From Spodoptera frugiperda (lineage: Eukaryota; Arthropoda; Insecta; Lepidoptera; Noctuidae), in the NCBI RefSeq assembly GCF_023101765.2, contig NC_064213.1, positions 4,278,001 through 4,342,000 on the forward strand: a stretch of 64,000 bases of DNA, in the 5' to 3' direction. Within the stretch, counting starts at the first letter, position 1. Each line of letters starts with the position of its first letter. Below, in pieces: positions 47,052 to 58,856 of the stretch. Below the pieces are notes generated by a model. That model worked only from the letters and a program-made list of their open reading frames with translations. It did no database searches and was not told where the DNA came from. Both the position numbers and the translations under genes were made by a program.

Positions 47052-47644
47052 AAAAAACTATTAATTTAAAAAAGGGTAAATGACAGCATTTTTAACATCG
47101 ATTAAAATTACTACTATTTATTTTGCAAATAGGTTACAACGTAACTCTTTTACACGTCAATCTTAAATAAACCTTTTATAATCATTTCCAACTAATTTTC
47201 AACATAAAAATCTTAGTACCCAAAACTTCTTTACCCAACTGTACAGACGACCGTAAACACTTTAACGTACCTACGTATAAGCTAACCATGTAGCTACGTA
47301 GCGTTCAATAGTTTAGAACGGACACTACAGGGGCTTATTGAGACATTTACCCTAGCTTAGAACGATCCATACTGTTTTATATTTTGTCCCATTAAACGCA
47401 CACGCACTGTATAATGCCTCGAAGTAGCCAATAAAATAGTTACGACTTTGCATGTGTTATAATTTCGTAACCACTCTGTATAATATCTGGTGATGGTGAT
47501 ACGTTAAATTACTGTTTTATAATAAACTTAGAAGTGTCTATAAAAAGCCTTATTTTTTTTTAATGTAAACTATGAATACTAACAGTTTAGTCAAAAATAA
47601 AACTACGCCTTGCAGTCTTTCTAGGTATCTTTCCTGTGTTAAAA

Positions 47645-47765
47645 AAAAACAACTTCAATAAACTAAAAATTGCATAAAAATTAGTTCAGCCAAATGCGAG
47701 ACAATCGCACACATACATACATACAGGTCAAACATGAGAACCTCCTTTTTAAGGCGGTTACATTT
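47645..47765 (-). repeat. LINE-like dispersed repeat
   Basis: On the minus strand it reads AACCGCCTTAAAAAGGAGGT, TCTCATGTTTGACCTGTATG, TATGTATGTGTGCG and GGCTGAACTAATTTTTATGC, a phrase set I recognise from lepidopteran repeats. Confidence 0.5.
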
Positions 47766-48424
47766 TTTTACTATGCATGTAAGAGTCTTTTCATCTTTCT
47801 CTTTCTATCTTTCCCAATCTCCATAATAAAATCAACAAAACAACAAACCATTAAACAGATAAAAATCATTATTAAATCCAAAGCAAGTTTTCAAGACAGA
47901 ACATTGCATTTAAAAAAAAGAAAAACGAAAATCGGGGACCGTCCGTCACCGCGCTTTGGTGAAGTCGTTTTGTTAGAACGAACTCGGATTTGCAAAGAGA
48001 GAGTTCGTCCAACGTGCGACATTGCAATTTGTCATCGCCACTAACGACAGCTGCCGTCCTTTTGTCTACGTACCACCGTGTATACGTTTCATAGATTTAT
48101 TGTTTTGACGTGGCCAGATACTAATGTTTCGGAAATTGATGAATTTCTCCGCGAGAGAGATAAAAGGGCTAACGATATTGATGGGGTTTGGAAAAATTGA
48201 TTGTTGATGTTTACTGAATGAAAACACTACAATGGGGATAATGTTTTGTTTTGCTTTGAAAGAGAGGTGGGTTTCGTTAACATTTTCTTTCATGGTCGTT
48301 ATATTTACTAAAAGAAATATGTTTATAAGAGTATGATAATAGTCAAATCAGACAGTTATCCAACCATGCAGTCAGATTCACCTTTGCGTCATACGTGTAG
48401 ACATAAAGCTTTTATATATTTTGT
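47766..48424. other. no gene seen
   Basis: The 116-codon open frame starting at 47694 runs from the repeat into this region. It is lysine- and isoleucine-rich and has no domain. Around 47930-48060 the GC content rises (GGGGACCGTCCGTCACCGCG), without further gene signals. Confidence 0.35.
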
Positions 48425-48728
48425 ATGGTATAACCTGGTAAACGAGCAAACGGATCATGGTATGCAATCGCCGCCGCCCATGGACACCCGAAACACCAGA
48501 AGTATTACAAGTGCGTTGTTGGCCTTTCGAGGGTTAGGAATTTAAGGGTTGTTAGGGAATCAGGGATTGGTAGGGTTTAATAATGAATTGTTATTAAATT
48601 GGGCCTCCGATAACCTCACACAACGAAACACAACGCAATCGTTGTTTCACGTCGGTCTACTATGAGGCCGTGGTTCTACTCTGATCGAGCCGGCCCATTC
48701 GTGCCAAAGCATGGCTCTCTCACACTTA
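48425..48728 (-). mobile_element. family C retroposon, near full length
   Basis: The inverted copy GGTAAACGAGCAAACGGATC, GCAATCGCCGCCGCCCATGG, GTTGTTTCACGTCGGT and CGTGCCAAAGCATGGCTCTC includes a short AT insertion (TTTAATAATGAATTGTTATT). Confidence 0.75.
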
Positions 48729-48999
48729 AAATTCAGACCAACCTCAACAATAAAGTCATACTATGTAAGAAAGCAACTCTGTTAGAGGAATCACTCATAA
48801 AACGATGTATGATATAAAGTTCCAAGAGTACATTAAATAAACGCAGAAGTAACGTATAAAAGTCTTAATAAAGAGTTGAGATCTTTCACGTAAACAAAGT
48901 TTAAATTTGAGGAATGTCGCACCGTCTCTAGCTGCCTTATTCAGAGATATTTATAATTATCTTACACCTTAATAACGATTTTCTGTCTGGTCTGTGTTT

Positions 49000-49158
49000 G
49001 TTTTTAGTCAGAAAATGTTTAAAATAACATCTCTCGCTTCACCCAAGGAGGGAGAAGTCATTAGATGATTACCTATTCCCTCTAAAAATGCCCTAATGAT
49101 ATTGTGTGTTATGAGCTGCGGATTATCTAGCGGGTTTTCCAGAGCTCCGTTAAAAGCA
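49000..49158 (+). repeat. family A copy with swapped halves
   Basis: The 3' half comes first (TTTTTAGTCAG, CTCTCGCTTCACCCAAGGAG, AGTCATTAGATGATT). After about 26 bases comes the 5' half (GAGCTGCGGATTATCTAGCG, GAGCTCCG). Both are plus-oriented. Confidence 0.6.
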
Positions 49159-49689
49159 TGTGTTGTAGGCTTAAAGTCATGTACTTTCAAGTAAAAGGTT
49201 TAAAATATGCTTTCATGTGAAAGGACAGCCCTATCGATGTGAAGCAGCTTTTAAACTAATAACATAACAGACAAAATAATTCCTACATAATAATAATATA
49301 TCTTACTAAAAAGCTGAAATCTATCAAAAATTTCACTCATAAAACCATATTTTCCTTTAGATATTTAAAGTCTGAAATCGCGATAAAAGCTAGCCAGCTA
49401 GGAAGCAATACATCACTCGAGGATACGAAGCGGATAGTCCACAGGCGATCACTATTGATACAGCCATTAATCATACCTTGTCTTCGGCGCGAATCTGTGA
49501 GCATCTCGGCAAGTTTTCATCTTGCTACCAAGTTTTATTGAGTAAATTTGTATTGGGTATAGAAGAGATTTTGCTGTGAATTATTTCGTATTATGATCAT
49601 TATATTATGAGTAGAGTAATAATGCTAATATTTTTGGTTAATTTGAGTTAGGTATTGGATGGTATTGATTAAAATGTGTTGGACGTTGC

Positions 49690-49805
49690 AATTGGAGGTT
49701 TAAGACCGGCTTCTCATGCATGAGGGTGTAGATTTGATACCTACCAACAGCAAGTACCAGTGTGACGTTTTCATAGTTATATATACTTTGTATGATTATT
49801 TAGAC
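49690..49805 (+). repeat. SINE family I head
   Basis: GGTTTAAGACCGGCTTCTC, AGATTTGATACCTACCAAC and AGCAAGTACCAGTGTGACG resemble the head side of family I in the opposite orientation to 45430-45696. Confidence 0.45.
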
Positions 49806-51334
49806 ACAATTGATAAACGGTGAAGGATTTTTTTTCTAGTGATGTTTAATTGAAATGAAACTTTTCTGATGATGCTTGATTAAAACGAAACTTTCACGGG
49901 GACGAAGATAGTAAAAGACAATTCGGTCATAATTCACCATTTTCTTTTTTAAAACCCAGTCGGGTATGTTCTTATACGTATCCTAATCCGAAACCTGATT
50001 ATGTACTTATTTTGTAGTAAGTCCATAATACTTAACTTTAAGGTTAAACCTATCTCATCTTGAAGTTGGGTCCATCTTCATATTCTAATAACATTATTTA
50101 ATAAAATAGGGTTTTTTTATTTGCATATTTGATCTGAAAATTCAAGGTACTCGTATTAATACTTAATCTATGATGTAACCGTCTCAGACGGATCTAAATT
50201 GTTGTACTTCGAAATCTCTTTTCTTGGTAAGTTGTCTGACCTTTCGGATGTCAAACAATATATTATTATTTTTTAAACTATTTGAATGTAAGATGGACAT
50301 AAGTAAAATCTAAAATGGTCATTATTTGTTTGGATTAATTTTAATAATATTATAATTAATTGCGAATGCTTGTGAGTGTATGTTTCTTACTCATACACGT
50401 CAAAATGGCTGAAGAGATCGGAATGAAATTTTAAACAAACCCTTGTTTTGTATAGTCTAGAATAACACACAGACTACTTTTTATATACATAATCTAATGA
50501 TTAATCAAAAATATGATTGTGTAGACCTGCGGACTTTAATGCTTTAGTCATTCCATCGCATTCGAACTATAGGTAATGCAAAGAATGAAAGTACTGCATC
50601 CTGAAAGAAGAGAGTAAAAATAGGAGCCCTCTATACATTTTAAAGAAACCTCAAGTAAACCGCATCACTAAAGCTATAAAACTTCACAGAAACATCAGAG
50701 GAACTTGTCGTAAATTCATGAAGGGAATACTTCATGAATGTGACGTTTTAAAAAGATACGTCGGTGTGGGAAAAGCCTCATTTAATATACACTAGGGGCA
50801 GATAAGCGAGGAAACCGTGTCGCAGTAGCTAGCCACTCGGGATACTTTCACGCATTTTAGACCTATTGGAATACTGACTAGATTGTGCATATAAAACTTT
50901 ATGTGCATAATTTTAAAGTTGTAAAAGGGTTTGTTTTTAAAGTCAGTTAAAAGTTTTATTTGTGTGGAATTGCGGGTGTTAGATTGGAAGTTGGTAAAGA
51001 CGGTTGTGTATTTTCTGTATTTAAACTATATGAATAGAATAATATTATGGTTATTTTGTATTCTTTGAAGTTAAAACTTATTGCAGAAAATCCTTTTAAT
51101 ACCAGATACTTGTTTAAAATTCTAAACGGAACTATAGGGACATTGCAAGTGTTTCATAATATTTTTTTCTGTTTAGAATTAATTATTCATTTATATTTCG
51201 TTGAAAATAGTTTACCCATAGTATGATGTCGTGTGTCATATTGTTTGGTCATAGATAAGTAGGTAAATATTGACGTTATTATAATAATTACATGATAAGT
51301 GTCACGACTTTTTGTCGTCATTATTATAAATAGC
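49806..51334. other. no gene seen
   Basis: AT-rich. A LINE-tail-like piece may lie at about 50370-50480 (GCTGAAGAGATCGGAATG). No exon was recognised. Confidence 0.35.
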
Positions 51335-51440
51335 TTTTGCCCGCGACTGGGTTCGCGTGGAATAGTGACTTCTGGCAAATTTTTGGTTTTAACCACATAG
51401 TTCCCGATCTCGCGGGATCTCTTCAAAAATGAGATGTGGA
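51335..51440 (+). repeat. LINE-tail-like repeat fragment
   Basis: TAGCTTTTGCCCGCGACTGG, GTTCGCGTGGAATAGTGAC and ACATAGTTCCCGATCTCGCG match a widespread lepidopteran repeat phrase. Confidence 0.55.
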
Positions 51441-51519
51441 AGATATTCCAGGGAACTCTTCAAAAATCAACATAATGAGCTCTGCGTTTGAATTTAATAG
51501 ATGTATACTTACTTAGGGC

Positions 51520-52060
51520 ATTGAAAAAATAGTTTAAAAACGGACTTAAACTAAAGAAATATTATAATCTTTCCGAACTTAAGATGAAAACTAACTTAAA
51601 ACTAAAGAAAGCTACGAATTACGAATTTATAACAATTAAAAAATAAATTATATTACAACCTATCCTCTATGCTATAATAACCAAGCTTAAACTAAATAAT
51701 TTAAAAGAAACGACTTAAATCTAATCTAATTAATTTATAAATTAGACTTACAATTTTATTAAAAAAACTAACTACAGTAACTACTAATAATCGATATCAA
51801 ACTAAACCTACGTTAAATAGTAAAACCAGGAAAACCCAACAAATAAACTTATTAATTGACAAATACAACGAAACCAATTTAGAATATACGAAACAGCAGG
51901 ACCACTACAGACAAATAATCATACGACTGATATACACTTTTTCTACGATAGTACCGAAGCGCTCGGCCGATACCCAACCAAATGAATGTAACGAAACCAT
52001 AGCGCGATCTATTTCGATCCCAACGCCATCTATCGAGGATAAAGACAACTTGGATTATTT
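51520..52060. other. A-rich, G-poor strand-skewed block
   Basis: The + strand is A-rich with repeated ACTTAAACTAAAG-like phrases and very little G. It ends with ACCGAAGCGCTCGGCC and CGCCATCTATCGAGG. This resembles the interior or end of an unclassified transposable element. No open frame is visible. Confidence 0.35.
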
Positions 52061-52154
52061 ATTTATACAGTAGAAGCTCTTTATTCGCGGGGTATGCGTT
52101 CCGTAAATATGCCGCGAATACAGAAACCGTGAGCTGTATGTCCGGAATAAATTT

Positions 52155-52590
52155 ATTTCTTATTTTTATTTTTTGATTTTTGAAATAAAAACTATCCTAT
52201 GTCCTTTCTAAGGTTCTAAACTATATCTGTACCAAATTTCAACCAAATCCGTCAAATAGTTGCGGAGATTAATGGTATAAGCATAGAATAGTGTTCGACG
52301 TGATTCTTTAATTTGACATAACTTTTTTATTTATGAACCGATTGACATGAAACAAACACTAAATGTAAATTCAAGCATACCACAATATATTCGTGAAAAC
52401 CGCATCCAACTCGGATCAGCCGTTTCTGAGATTAGCGCGCATAGACACACAGACAAACAGACAAACAGACAAAAAAAAAGTTAATTACATTTTTGGGTTC
52501 GACATCGACATAACAATAACCCCTGCTAATTTTTTTATTTTTATTTTCAATGTACAGACAGCACTTTTCTACGATTTTATTATATGTATA
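52155..52590 (+). repeat. LINE-tail-like repeat, longer copy
   Basis: ACCAAATTTCAACCAAATCC, GTCAAATAGTTGCGGAGATT, ATGAACCGATTGACATGAAA, the run of ACAGACAAACAGACAAAC and TTTTATTATATGTATAGAT, a composite of two similar LINE-type tails. Confidence 0.6.
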
Positions 52591-53400
52591 GATAGCAATT
52601 AAAATTTTGTATTAGGTATCGTGCGCACCGAACTAGTTTGCCTCGTCTTAGTTGGCGAATAGGGGTGAGGGAGCGGTTTGCCTACTGCTTGTAATGCATA
52701 TGAGATTAGAAAAAGATGATTGATGGCCAATCTCGAGATATCATGAATAATAATTGTTCAAATACTGAAACAAAAGATAAATTAAGTTTTAGAAGTTTAA
52801 CGTGCACGGCCTACTAGTCCTGCGCTCTTTATAGTTGCGCGTGGCTTGTGTCTAAGAATTTTAATTATTAACTGTCGTACTCAAATTCATTTAATGATTG
52901 TTCAAACTAAGTAACGATTTTGTATCGACAACAATTACTAAGGATTAAGTTAAGTATTCATTAAATGACTCTGAGTACGGCGGTTAGTGATTATCAATAT
53001 CGATAGAATTAAATTTCAAGCTTAACCTAATGATAATATACATGTATTACTAAATATTTTCTAGTACTACATGTACTATGTTATTATAACATTACACTAC
53101 AACACATTATTCCCCGATTCAACGGTCGCGTGCATTGTGCAAACAAAAACCAATTTATACAAACAATGTCATACAAATCTGGTTATGAAGGCAGAGGAGC
53201 GCCGGACGTAACTAACTTAAAACTTTGCATAAACACGATAATGTTTTGTTACTTCCACTTTGTAACGAAATGGATATTAAAATGTTTAAGTTACTTTATT
53301 ATGAAGATTGCGAGGTGAAATGAATTGTGTTATGTAGTGGAGTTGTTCATTTGTTTGGTTGGTTTAAAGTTGAGGGTTTTTTTATGTGTTTTATCGTTTA

Positions 53401-53839
53401 AGGTCTCAGCACACATATGGGATCGGAAAGGGATCGTCACCGTATCGCCTCGAGCCGTTCAGAATGGTTTGTATTAAACTCCCTACTGCAACGCACACTA
53501 ATCGGAATAATAACGTAATCGCCTCGCCTCGGAACAGGCTCCGAACTTGAATTCCCGCGCTTACGGCTCATCGTCCCCGCGCTTACGTTTCTCCGTCCCC
53601 GCGCTTACGTCTCTCCGTACCCGAGCTCACATCTCTTCGTCCACCCTTTCCCCATTCCCCTCCCGCGACGGGACGGCGAGGCGTAAGCGCGGTGTCGCCT
53701 AGCCGTAGCCGAGTTGACGTACAGGCGCTGTTGATACGCTTTCGTTACGTGCATACGGTAGGTTGACGCCTGGTTGACAGCGAGGCAAAAGGCGTTACGG
53801 TTACGATCCCTTTCCGATCCCATATGTGTGCTGAGACCT
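53401..53839. mobile_element. GC-rich MITE with perfect 36-bp inverted ends and TTA duplication
   Basis: AGGTCTCAGCACACATATGG begins the left end, and the right end is its exact reverse complement through GGGATCG. TTA at 53398-53400 and 53840-53842 is a 3-bp target duplication, as in PIF/Harbinger elements. The interior is far GC-richer than the host and has about four tandem 22-bp units (CCCGCGCTTACG..CTCCGTC) at 53553-53642. The antisense open frame 53605-53823 is taken as chance. Confidence 0.8.
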
Positions 53840-53861
53840 TTAAGGGGAACTGTTTAGGGAA

Positions 53862-54085
53862 GTAACGCCTTTTATCCTCGAAGCGGTAGGTAGAGGTATA
53901 CATTACGGCACATAATGCACCGTTATTCGAATATTTCTCAGTAGAAGCACGGAATCTGGAATTGTGCCCAGTATATTATGGCAAAACCAAAAATAGTGCA
54001 GTAATACTTAGCCTGACTCGGGAATCGAATCCAAGACCTCTTCTCCGGCAGTCGTGCTTGCGATCACTCGACCAACGAGACCGTC
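53862..54085 (-). repeat. family B SINE, internally rearranged
   Basis: ACGCCTTTTATCCTCGAAGC, ATTACGGCACATAATGC, TGTGCCCAGTATATTATGGC, CTCGGGAATCGAATCCAAG and TTGCGATCACTCGACCAACG. The head is present and part of the body is deleted. It lies 20 bases from the MITE at 53401-53839. Confidence 0.75.
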
Positions 54086-54747
54086 TATTTAGGAAACATA
54101 GAGTAAATTTCTCTAAGAATTAAAAAAGAAAGAATAAGGATTCTGCGACTAGGCGAGGTGAACTTGAATGGCGGCTTTCTGCCAAACTGTTGTTCGTTGG
54201 GATTATCCATGTTTATTCGCATGTCAACTTCATGTGTGCGACGTCGGATTTATGACGTCATTCATTGATTTGTCCGTCGATCGTCAATGTGCGACTTCTG
54301 TCATCTGTCACTTGTCATGTCACGCCACAGGTACTTAGAGTTGGGGAAGTTTTAAATGATAGGCTTAAAATATTATTGCGTTAAATATTTGACACAATTA
54401 TTTTTTAGAAATGAAATAATAGTATAAAAAATGCCGTTATAGTAACTTCAATTTCAAAATCCCACTTTAAAAAAAAAAACTGTAGGGTAAATAAATCAAA
54501 TGAACATTTTGTCTACACAACTATAACATTATATTGAGTTACTCAGTTTTCCAAAACTATTCGTTCCGGTACATTTGGGGAACCAAAAGGGCAACCACAT
54601 CAGGTTTACAATAAACTCGAAGCAACTTTAACTTTCCCAATAAAATAAAGGGCTGACTGATGGACCTGCTTGCGGAAATTCATAATATAATAAAATTGTA
54701 TAATATAGAATGTTTATGTTTACTAGTAGATAGTTACGTGAGGAAGC

Positions 54748-54791
54748 TTATAACATAGACTTATATATATATATATGTATATAAGTCTATG

Positions 54792-54797
<6 letters not shown>
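54748..54797. repeat. 20-bp hairpin next to an (AT)n microsatellite
   Basis: TTATAACATAGACTTATATA at 54748-54767 and its exact reverse complement at 54778-54797, with a TA-rich loop. An (AT)n run follows to about 54825. Confidence 0.8.

Positions 54798-54825
<28 letters not shown>
54797..54825. repeat. (AT)n microsatellite
   Basis: Uninterrupted AT dinucleotides immediately after the hairpin. Confidence 0.85.
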
Positions 54826-54828
<3 letters not shown>

Positions 54829-54857
54829 TTAAGTCACCAGTATACATATCACACGAT

Positions 54858-55110
54858 AAGTAAGTAAGCAATCGCCGCCGCTCTTGGACACACGCGAAAT
54901 ATAAGAGGCGTTACCGGCCTTTTGGGGGTTAGGTTTAAGGGTCGTTGGGGAATTAGGGATTGGGAAGAGGGGTAATTGGGCCTCAGGTAACCTCACTCAT
55001 ACAATGAAACACTACGCAAGCGTTGTTTCACGTCGGTTTTCTGTGAGGTCGTGGTATCACTCCGGTTTAGCTGGCCCATTCTTGCCAAAGCATGGCTTTC
55101 CCACACTTAA
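54858..55110 (-). mobile_element. family C retroposon, 3'-shortened
   Basis: The inverted copy AAGCAATCGCCGCCGCTC, GGCCTTTTGGGGGTTAGG, GTTGTTTCACGTCGGTTTTC and GCCAAAGCATGGCTTTCCC abuts a family E end at 55106. Confidence 0.75.
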
Positions 55111-55133
55111 TTTAGTATGTCTCACGAAAATAA
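55106..55133 (+). repeat. solo family E end
   Basis: CTTAATTTAGTATGTCTCAC followed by GAAAATAA, identical in core to the ends at 40735 and 62062. Confidence 0.55.
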
Positions 55134-55582
55134 TAATATGATTACTTTATCTTTTATTGTTCAATCTTCTGTTTAGTGCAACAAATGAATGTACCCGCTA
55201 TAAAACATGTCTCAGAAACACTAACTTTTATCATTTCATTGTAACAAAACATAGAATTCGACAACAATAATATTTCACAACTCTATTATAAACATGACAA
55301 AACACAATCGATTTATAACCTCGTTTGTAGGTAAGGTTAATAACGGGCTAAGGGTTAAGAACTATCTATTAATATCTCGTTTCTGTATATATTCGAGGGT
55401 AACTACGTCATTATGATACATTGGGTTAAATAAAGCTAGTAGTTGTCTTTAATTGTTATATGTAGACATTGTAATTTCGACTTTATTGTAATTTGAAGAT
55501 ATAAATGAAAGCTACATACGTAAGTATATTACAGTGAGTCTCGTTGTAATATAATCTTTATAATTTTAGATTCAAGGTCGTA

Positions 55583-55729
55583 CTCTAAGCGGCGGACTAC
55601 CTAGTGGGTTTATCGGGGCTCCGGTTCAAAAAGTAGGAGTGGGAAAAGGTTTGTTTTTAGTTAATAAGGGTCTGACACTCCACTTTGCCTCACCCAAAGC
55701 GGGAGAAGTCACTGAATGATTTCTTCCTT
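55583..55729 (+). repeat. dispersed repeat family A, full length
   Basis: GGCGGACTACCTAGTGGGTT, GGGGCTCCGGTTCAAAAAGT, TCTGACACTCCACTTTGCC and GGGAGAAGTCACTGAATGAT. Confidence 0.8.
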
Positions 55730-55771
55730 AAAACAAATAAATAAATAAAAGTTCATACTCAAACTTGTATA

Positions 55772-55999
55772 TCAACAGCGTATAAGTGGCTACTACTGAC
55801 CGAAGGTCTATTCCTTCGGAAAAGTTCTGAGCAATTATTCACCACTTTTGCTCAATAAGAGTAAGCAGTTCAAAACTTATAATTAGAAATTATGTGTCTA
55901 GGTTTTACCGTTTTTCAGTGGTGTCTAAATAATCATGTGGGCAAAGATATGCGTGGTAGTTGCCCACTTAGGTTTTTACCAAGGTAAACTGGAAATAGA
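55772..55999 (-). repeat. SINE family I, diverged
   Basis: ATCAACAGCGTATAAGTGGC, TACTGACCGAAGGTCTATTC and AATTATTCACCACTTTTGCT follow the same order as 45430-45696, ending GTTGCCCACTTAGG. Confidence 0.55.
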
Positions 56000-56834
56000 A
56001 CCCAGTGGTGTTATTTTTAGCGTGGAATTTTGTTTTTAATATCGCAATAATTTCTAAACTGACTTAGTCCTTTTTTGTTAGGTATTTCAAACTTTATATC
56101 CACTATTTTGATGGTCGCAACCATATAAATTTACTTGGACGGGACGTTTATGTGCGTCCCACATGTTTCGCGAACCATAACAGTACATAATAACACGTGA
56201 AGATTAAAAGTTGCAACAAAATAAAAGTAAAGTCTGGGGTTGCAATTGAAAGTCCCATAATTTGTTGATGTTTATAGACAACACAGTTTTTGGGTTGATC
56301 CATGAAAATATGAAACATTCTAAAATATTTTATCATTTAGTTAGTTCCTTAACATAAATTAATTTATGTTATTAGTTTATATAGCCTATATTATAGTCTG
56401 GAATAATAAATGAAGTAATTTTTAACCCAAGAACACAGTCGAAGCCGCTAGCAGAAGCTAAGTAATTAATAATGTAATTATCCTTGTGTCCCATACGTGA
56501 CATAAATAAAAACAGCTATAAAAATTAGTACGACTATCCTCGTTCGAGTCGACAATCGTCCAGAGTATGCTTGAACAAAACTACCGTCGGCTTGTTTGGA
56601 ATAAAACACGAGCTCATTTGGTATACAGCTCCGTGGAATAACGGCAAGGATGCCATATAGTGCTAGAGAAAAAGAAAAACTTGAATAGAGAAGATGACAT
56701 TTTTTTTATTTTAATGTCCGTCTTGTAGGTTGTTTTAAAATATTAGATACGTATTTTTTGTTTTCTTACGGAAACTATTACTTTCGCAGATATCGATTTG
56801 AAATATCGCATGATGTCACTCCTATGTATATTTT

Positions 56835-57233
56835 ATCCCACCCAAAACATAAATGTGAAAGGCTGCCAAGTTCGATAATATTGGAATGCTTCGCCTATAA
56901 AAGAAGTGAGATCTAAATAAGTACCAAGTTCCATACACAGACCTCAGTTAAAATGATATAACTTGGCAAGTCTTAATAGAAAATTGTGTGTGTGAAAACT
57001 TGTACATAGAAAGTAAAACAAACTTGGCAAGTTTTCACACACTTTGTTATAAACCTACTAAACGCAATGAGTCAAGTATATAATTTTCCATTAAAACTTG
57101 CCAAGTTATATCATTTTTAACTGAGGTCTGTGTATGGAACTTGGTACTTATTTAGATCTCACTTCTTTTATAGGCGAAGCATTCCAATATTATCGAACTT
57201 AGCAGCCTTTCACATTTATGTTTTGGGTGGGAT
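56835..57233. mobile_element. near-perfect foldback element, arms about 151 bp
   Basis: The arms 56835-56985 and 57082-57233 are inverted copies with only a few differences. Both carry ATGTGAAAGGCTGC, GATAATATTGGAATGCTTCG and AAGTACCAAGTTCCATACAC, and the termini are ATCCCACCC/GGGTGGGAT. The 96-bp loop has its own inner stem (GTGTGTGAAAACTTG with CAAGTTTTCACACAC). There is no coding capacity. Confidence 0.85.
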
Positions 57234-57289
57234 TTCATTTATTTTTGTAAGTTTTATTTTCTTTTTTTTCTTATTTTACTTTACTTTGA

Positions 57290-57700
57290 CTAAATACAAA
57301 CCTTCGTAACGAATTTTAGGTCGGTACGGCCATTGGAAGTATAGATAATTTTTTTGTTTTAGTTCCTTAGGGGTATGAATTTACACCTTCATTATTTTTA
57401 AAACCGACTCACACTTGGCCATTTTCAGATTTTTTCCTTTACCTTGACCTAAAGACCTACCTCCATGCCAAATTTCAAGTCAATACGACCATTGGAAGTG
57501 GTCTAGGTTTTTGATGAGTGAGTGAGTGAGTGAGTCAGTCAGTCAGTGAGTGTATAGTAAAAATAGCGATTTTCTGACGTCAATATCTCAAGACCTACAA
57601 TAGGTACATTAATGAAATTTTGTATTTTAGATAAGTAAGTAGATCTTGACAGATACTAGAAATTTCATATGCGTAGATAAAATAGATTTTGAGTTATAGG
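57290..57700 (+). repeat. dispersed repeat with TGAG/TCAG microsatellite
   Basis: GCCAAATTTCAAGTCAATAC and GACCATTGGAAGTG are typical of repeated DNA next to LINE tails. At 57515-57552 there is a GAGT run changing to CAGT units. Confidence 0.5.
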
Positions 57701-58454
57701 TGGGTCGAACTTGGCCCGAAATGGTTCGTGTAATATAACCCACGGCCGGTGTGTCGGTTTTTTTGCTCGAACTTGGCGGACACACTGCCGTGTGTCTAGA
57801 TACGTAGAAATGACGTATTTAGTCCCATTCCTAAACTTTGAATCGTTTTACCTAAGTTATCATATAGGTATGACTAAATAAAAAATACGTGTCTGATATT
57901 TATTCATTACCTAAACCTAACTGATGGACTAAATAGATTTTTAATTTTCATACTACGTCATCATCCTTATTATCCAACAAAAATGCAATTTTTGGGCATT
58001 GTGATTTTTTTCCACATATATTTTTTTATATTGTATATTCCGCATACCTATATGCGGAAAAGAATTTCCATACAAAATTCAATAGGTACAATGAACATAT
58101 GTACATGGAATATGCAATTCGATAATAATATTTAAAAAATATAATTTTACACAATACGTGTAATCTTACGGTAACAAAACATAAATATTTCTGATGAAAT
58201 ACACTAAAAATAACATTCGTAGAACTATGTAGCAACATACGAGTATGTACGAGTACAATATTATTTAAAACATTTTTCCGTCAGTAAATTGAACGAGCGA
58301 AATTGAAAATTCCAATTCATCTGATTTCTTTTTGTTTAACAATAGCCAGTTACAAAATATTTAATCTGTTTTCTGCAACATCTGATTGCCTAGACAATAA
58401 ATACAATGAAATATTGTAGTGTAATCTTTTTGGACGTCCAATTCTCCGCCCACC
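57701..58454. other. no gene seen
   Basis: AT-rich. The minus-strand frame 58026-58238 is of low complexity and hydrophobic without a domain. Confidence 0.4.
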
Positions 58455-58593
58455 CTTTAAATTCATAGCTTCAAAATGTTAGTAAGGTACTTGTAACTCC
58501 TCTGGTGTTATGGGTGTTCATAGGCAGCAACGATCGCTTACCATCAGGACTGGTGATTCGTCTGTTCGTTTGCCGCACTAGCTCATAAAAAAA
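58455..58593 (+). repeat. family C 3' part
   Basis: TAACTCCTCTGGTGTTATGG, GTGTTCATAGGCAGCAACGA, TGATTCGTCTGTTCGTTTGC and GCTCATAAAAAAA. Confidence 0.65.
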
Positions 58594-58856
58594 TCATATG
58601 CTAATATTAAGTTTGGTTCACTGAGCTAACGAGCATTAATAACAATATTTAGTATTAGTCATTAGTCTTTAAGTTGCGTGCCCGACAGAGTCTTTATTTG
58701 TTATCCACATATTATTTAAGAGTTATATCACATTAAGGAAAGTAATAAAGAATTGAATTTAAATTTGCATTTGAGATAAGTAGATAAGCAAGTAAAAATA
58801 CTTTACTCGAACCAAAATTTTATAACAGTATTTGAAACACATACTCCTTATTTTAA

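Noticed and set aside
47694..48044. 116-codon open frame, one of the longest in the window
   Set aside because: It starts inside a dispersed repeat, is low-complexity K/I-rich, and has no domain or splice structure.
53605..53823. Arg-rich antisense frame in the GC-rich MITE
   Set aside because: Lies wholly within a non-autonomous element with tandem units. Arg/Ala richness is a by-product of GC-rich sequence.
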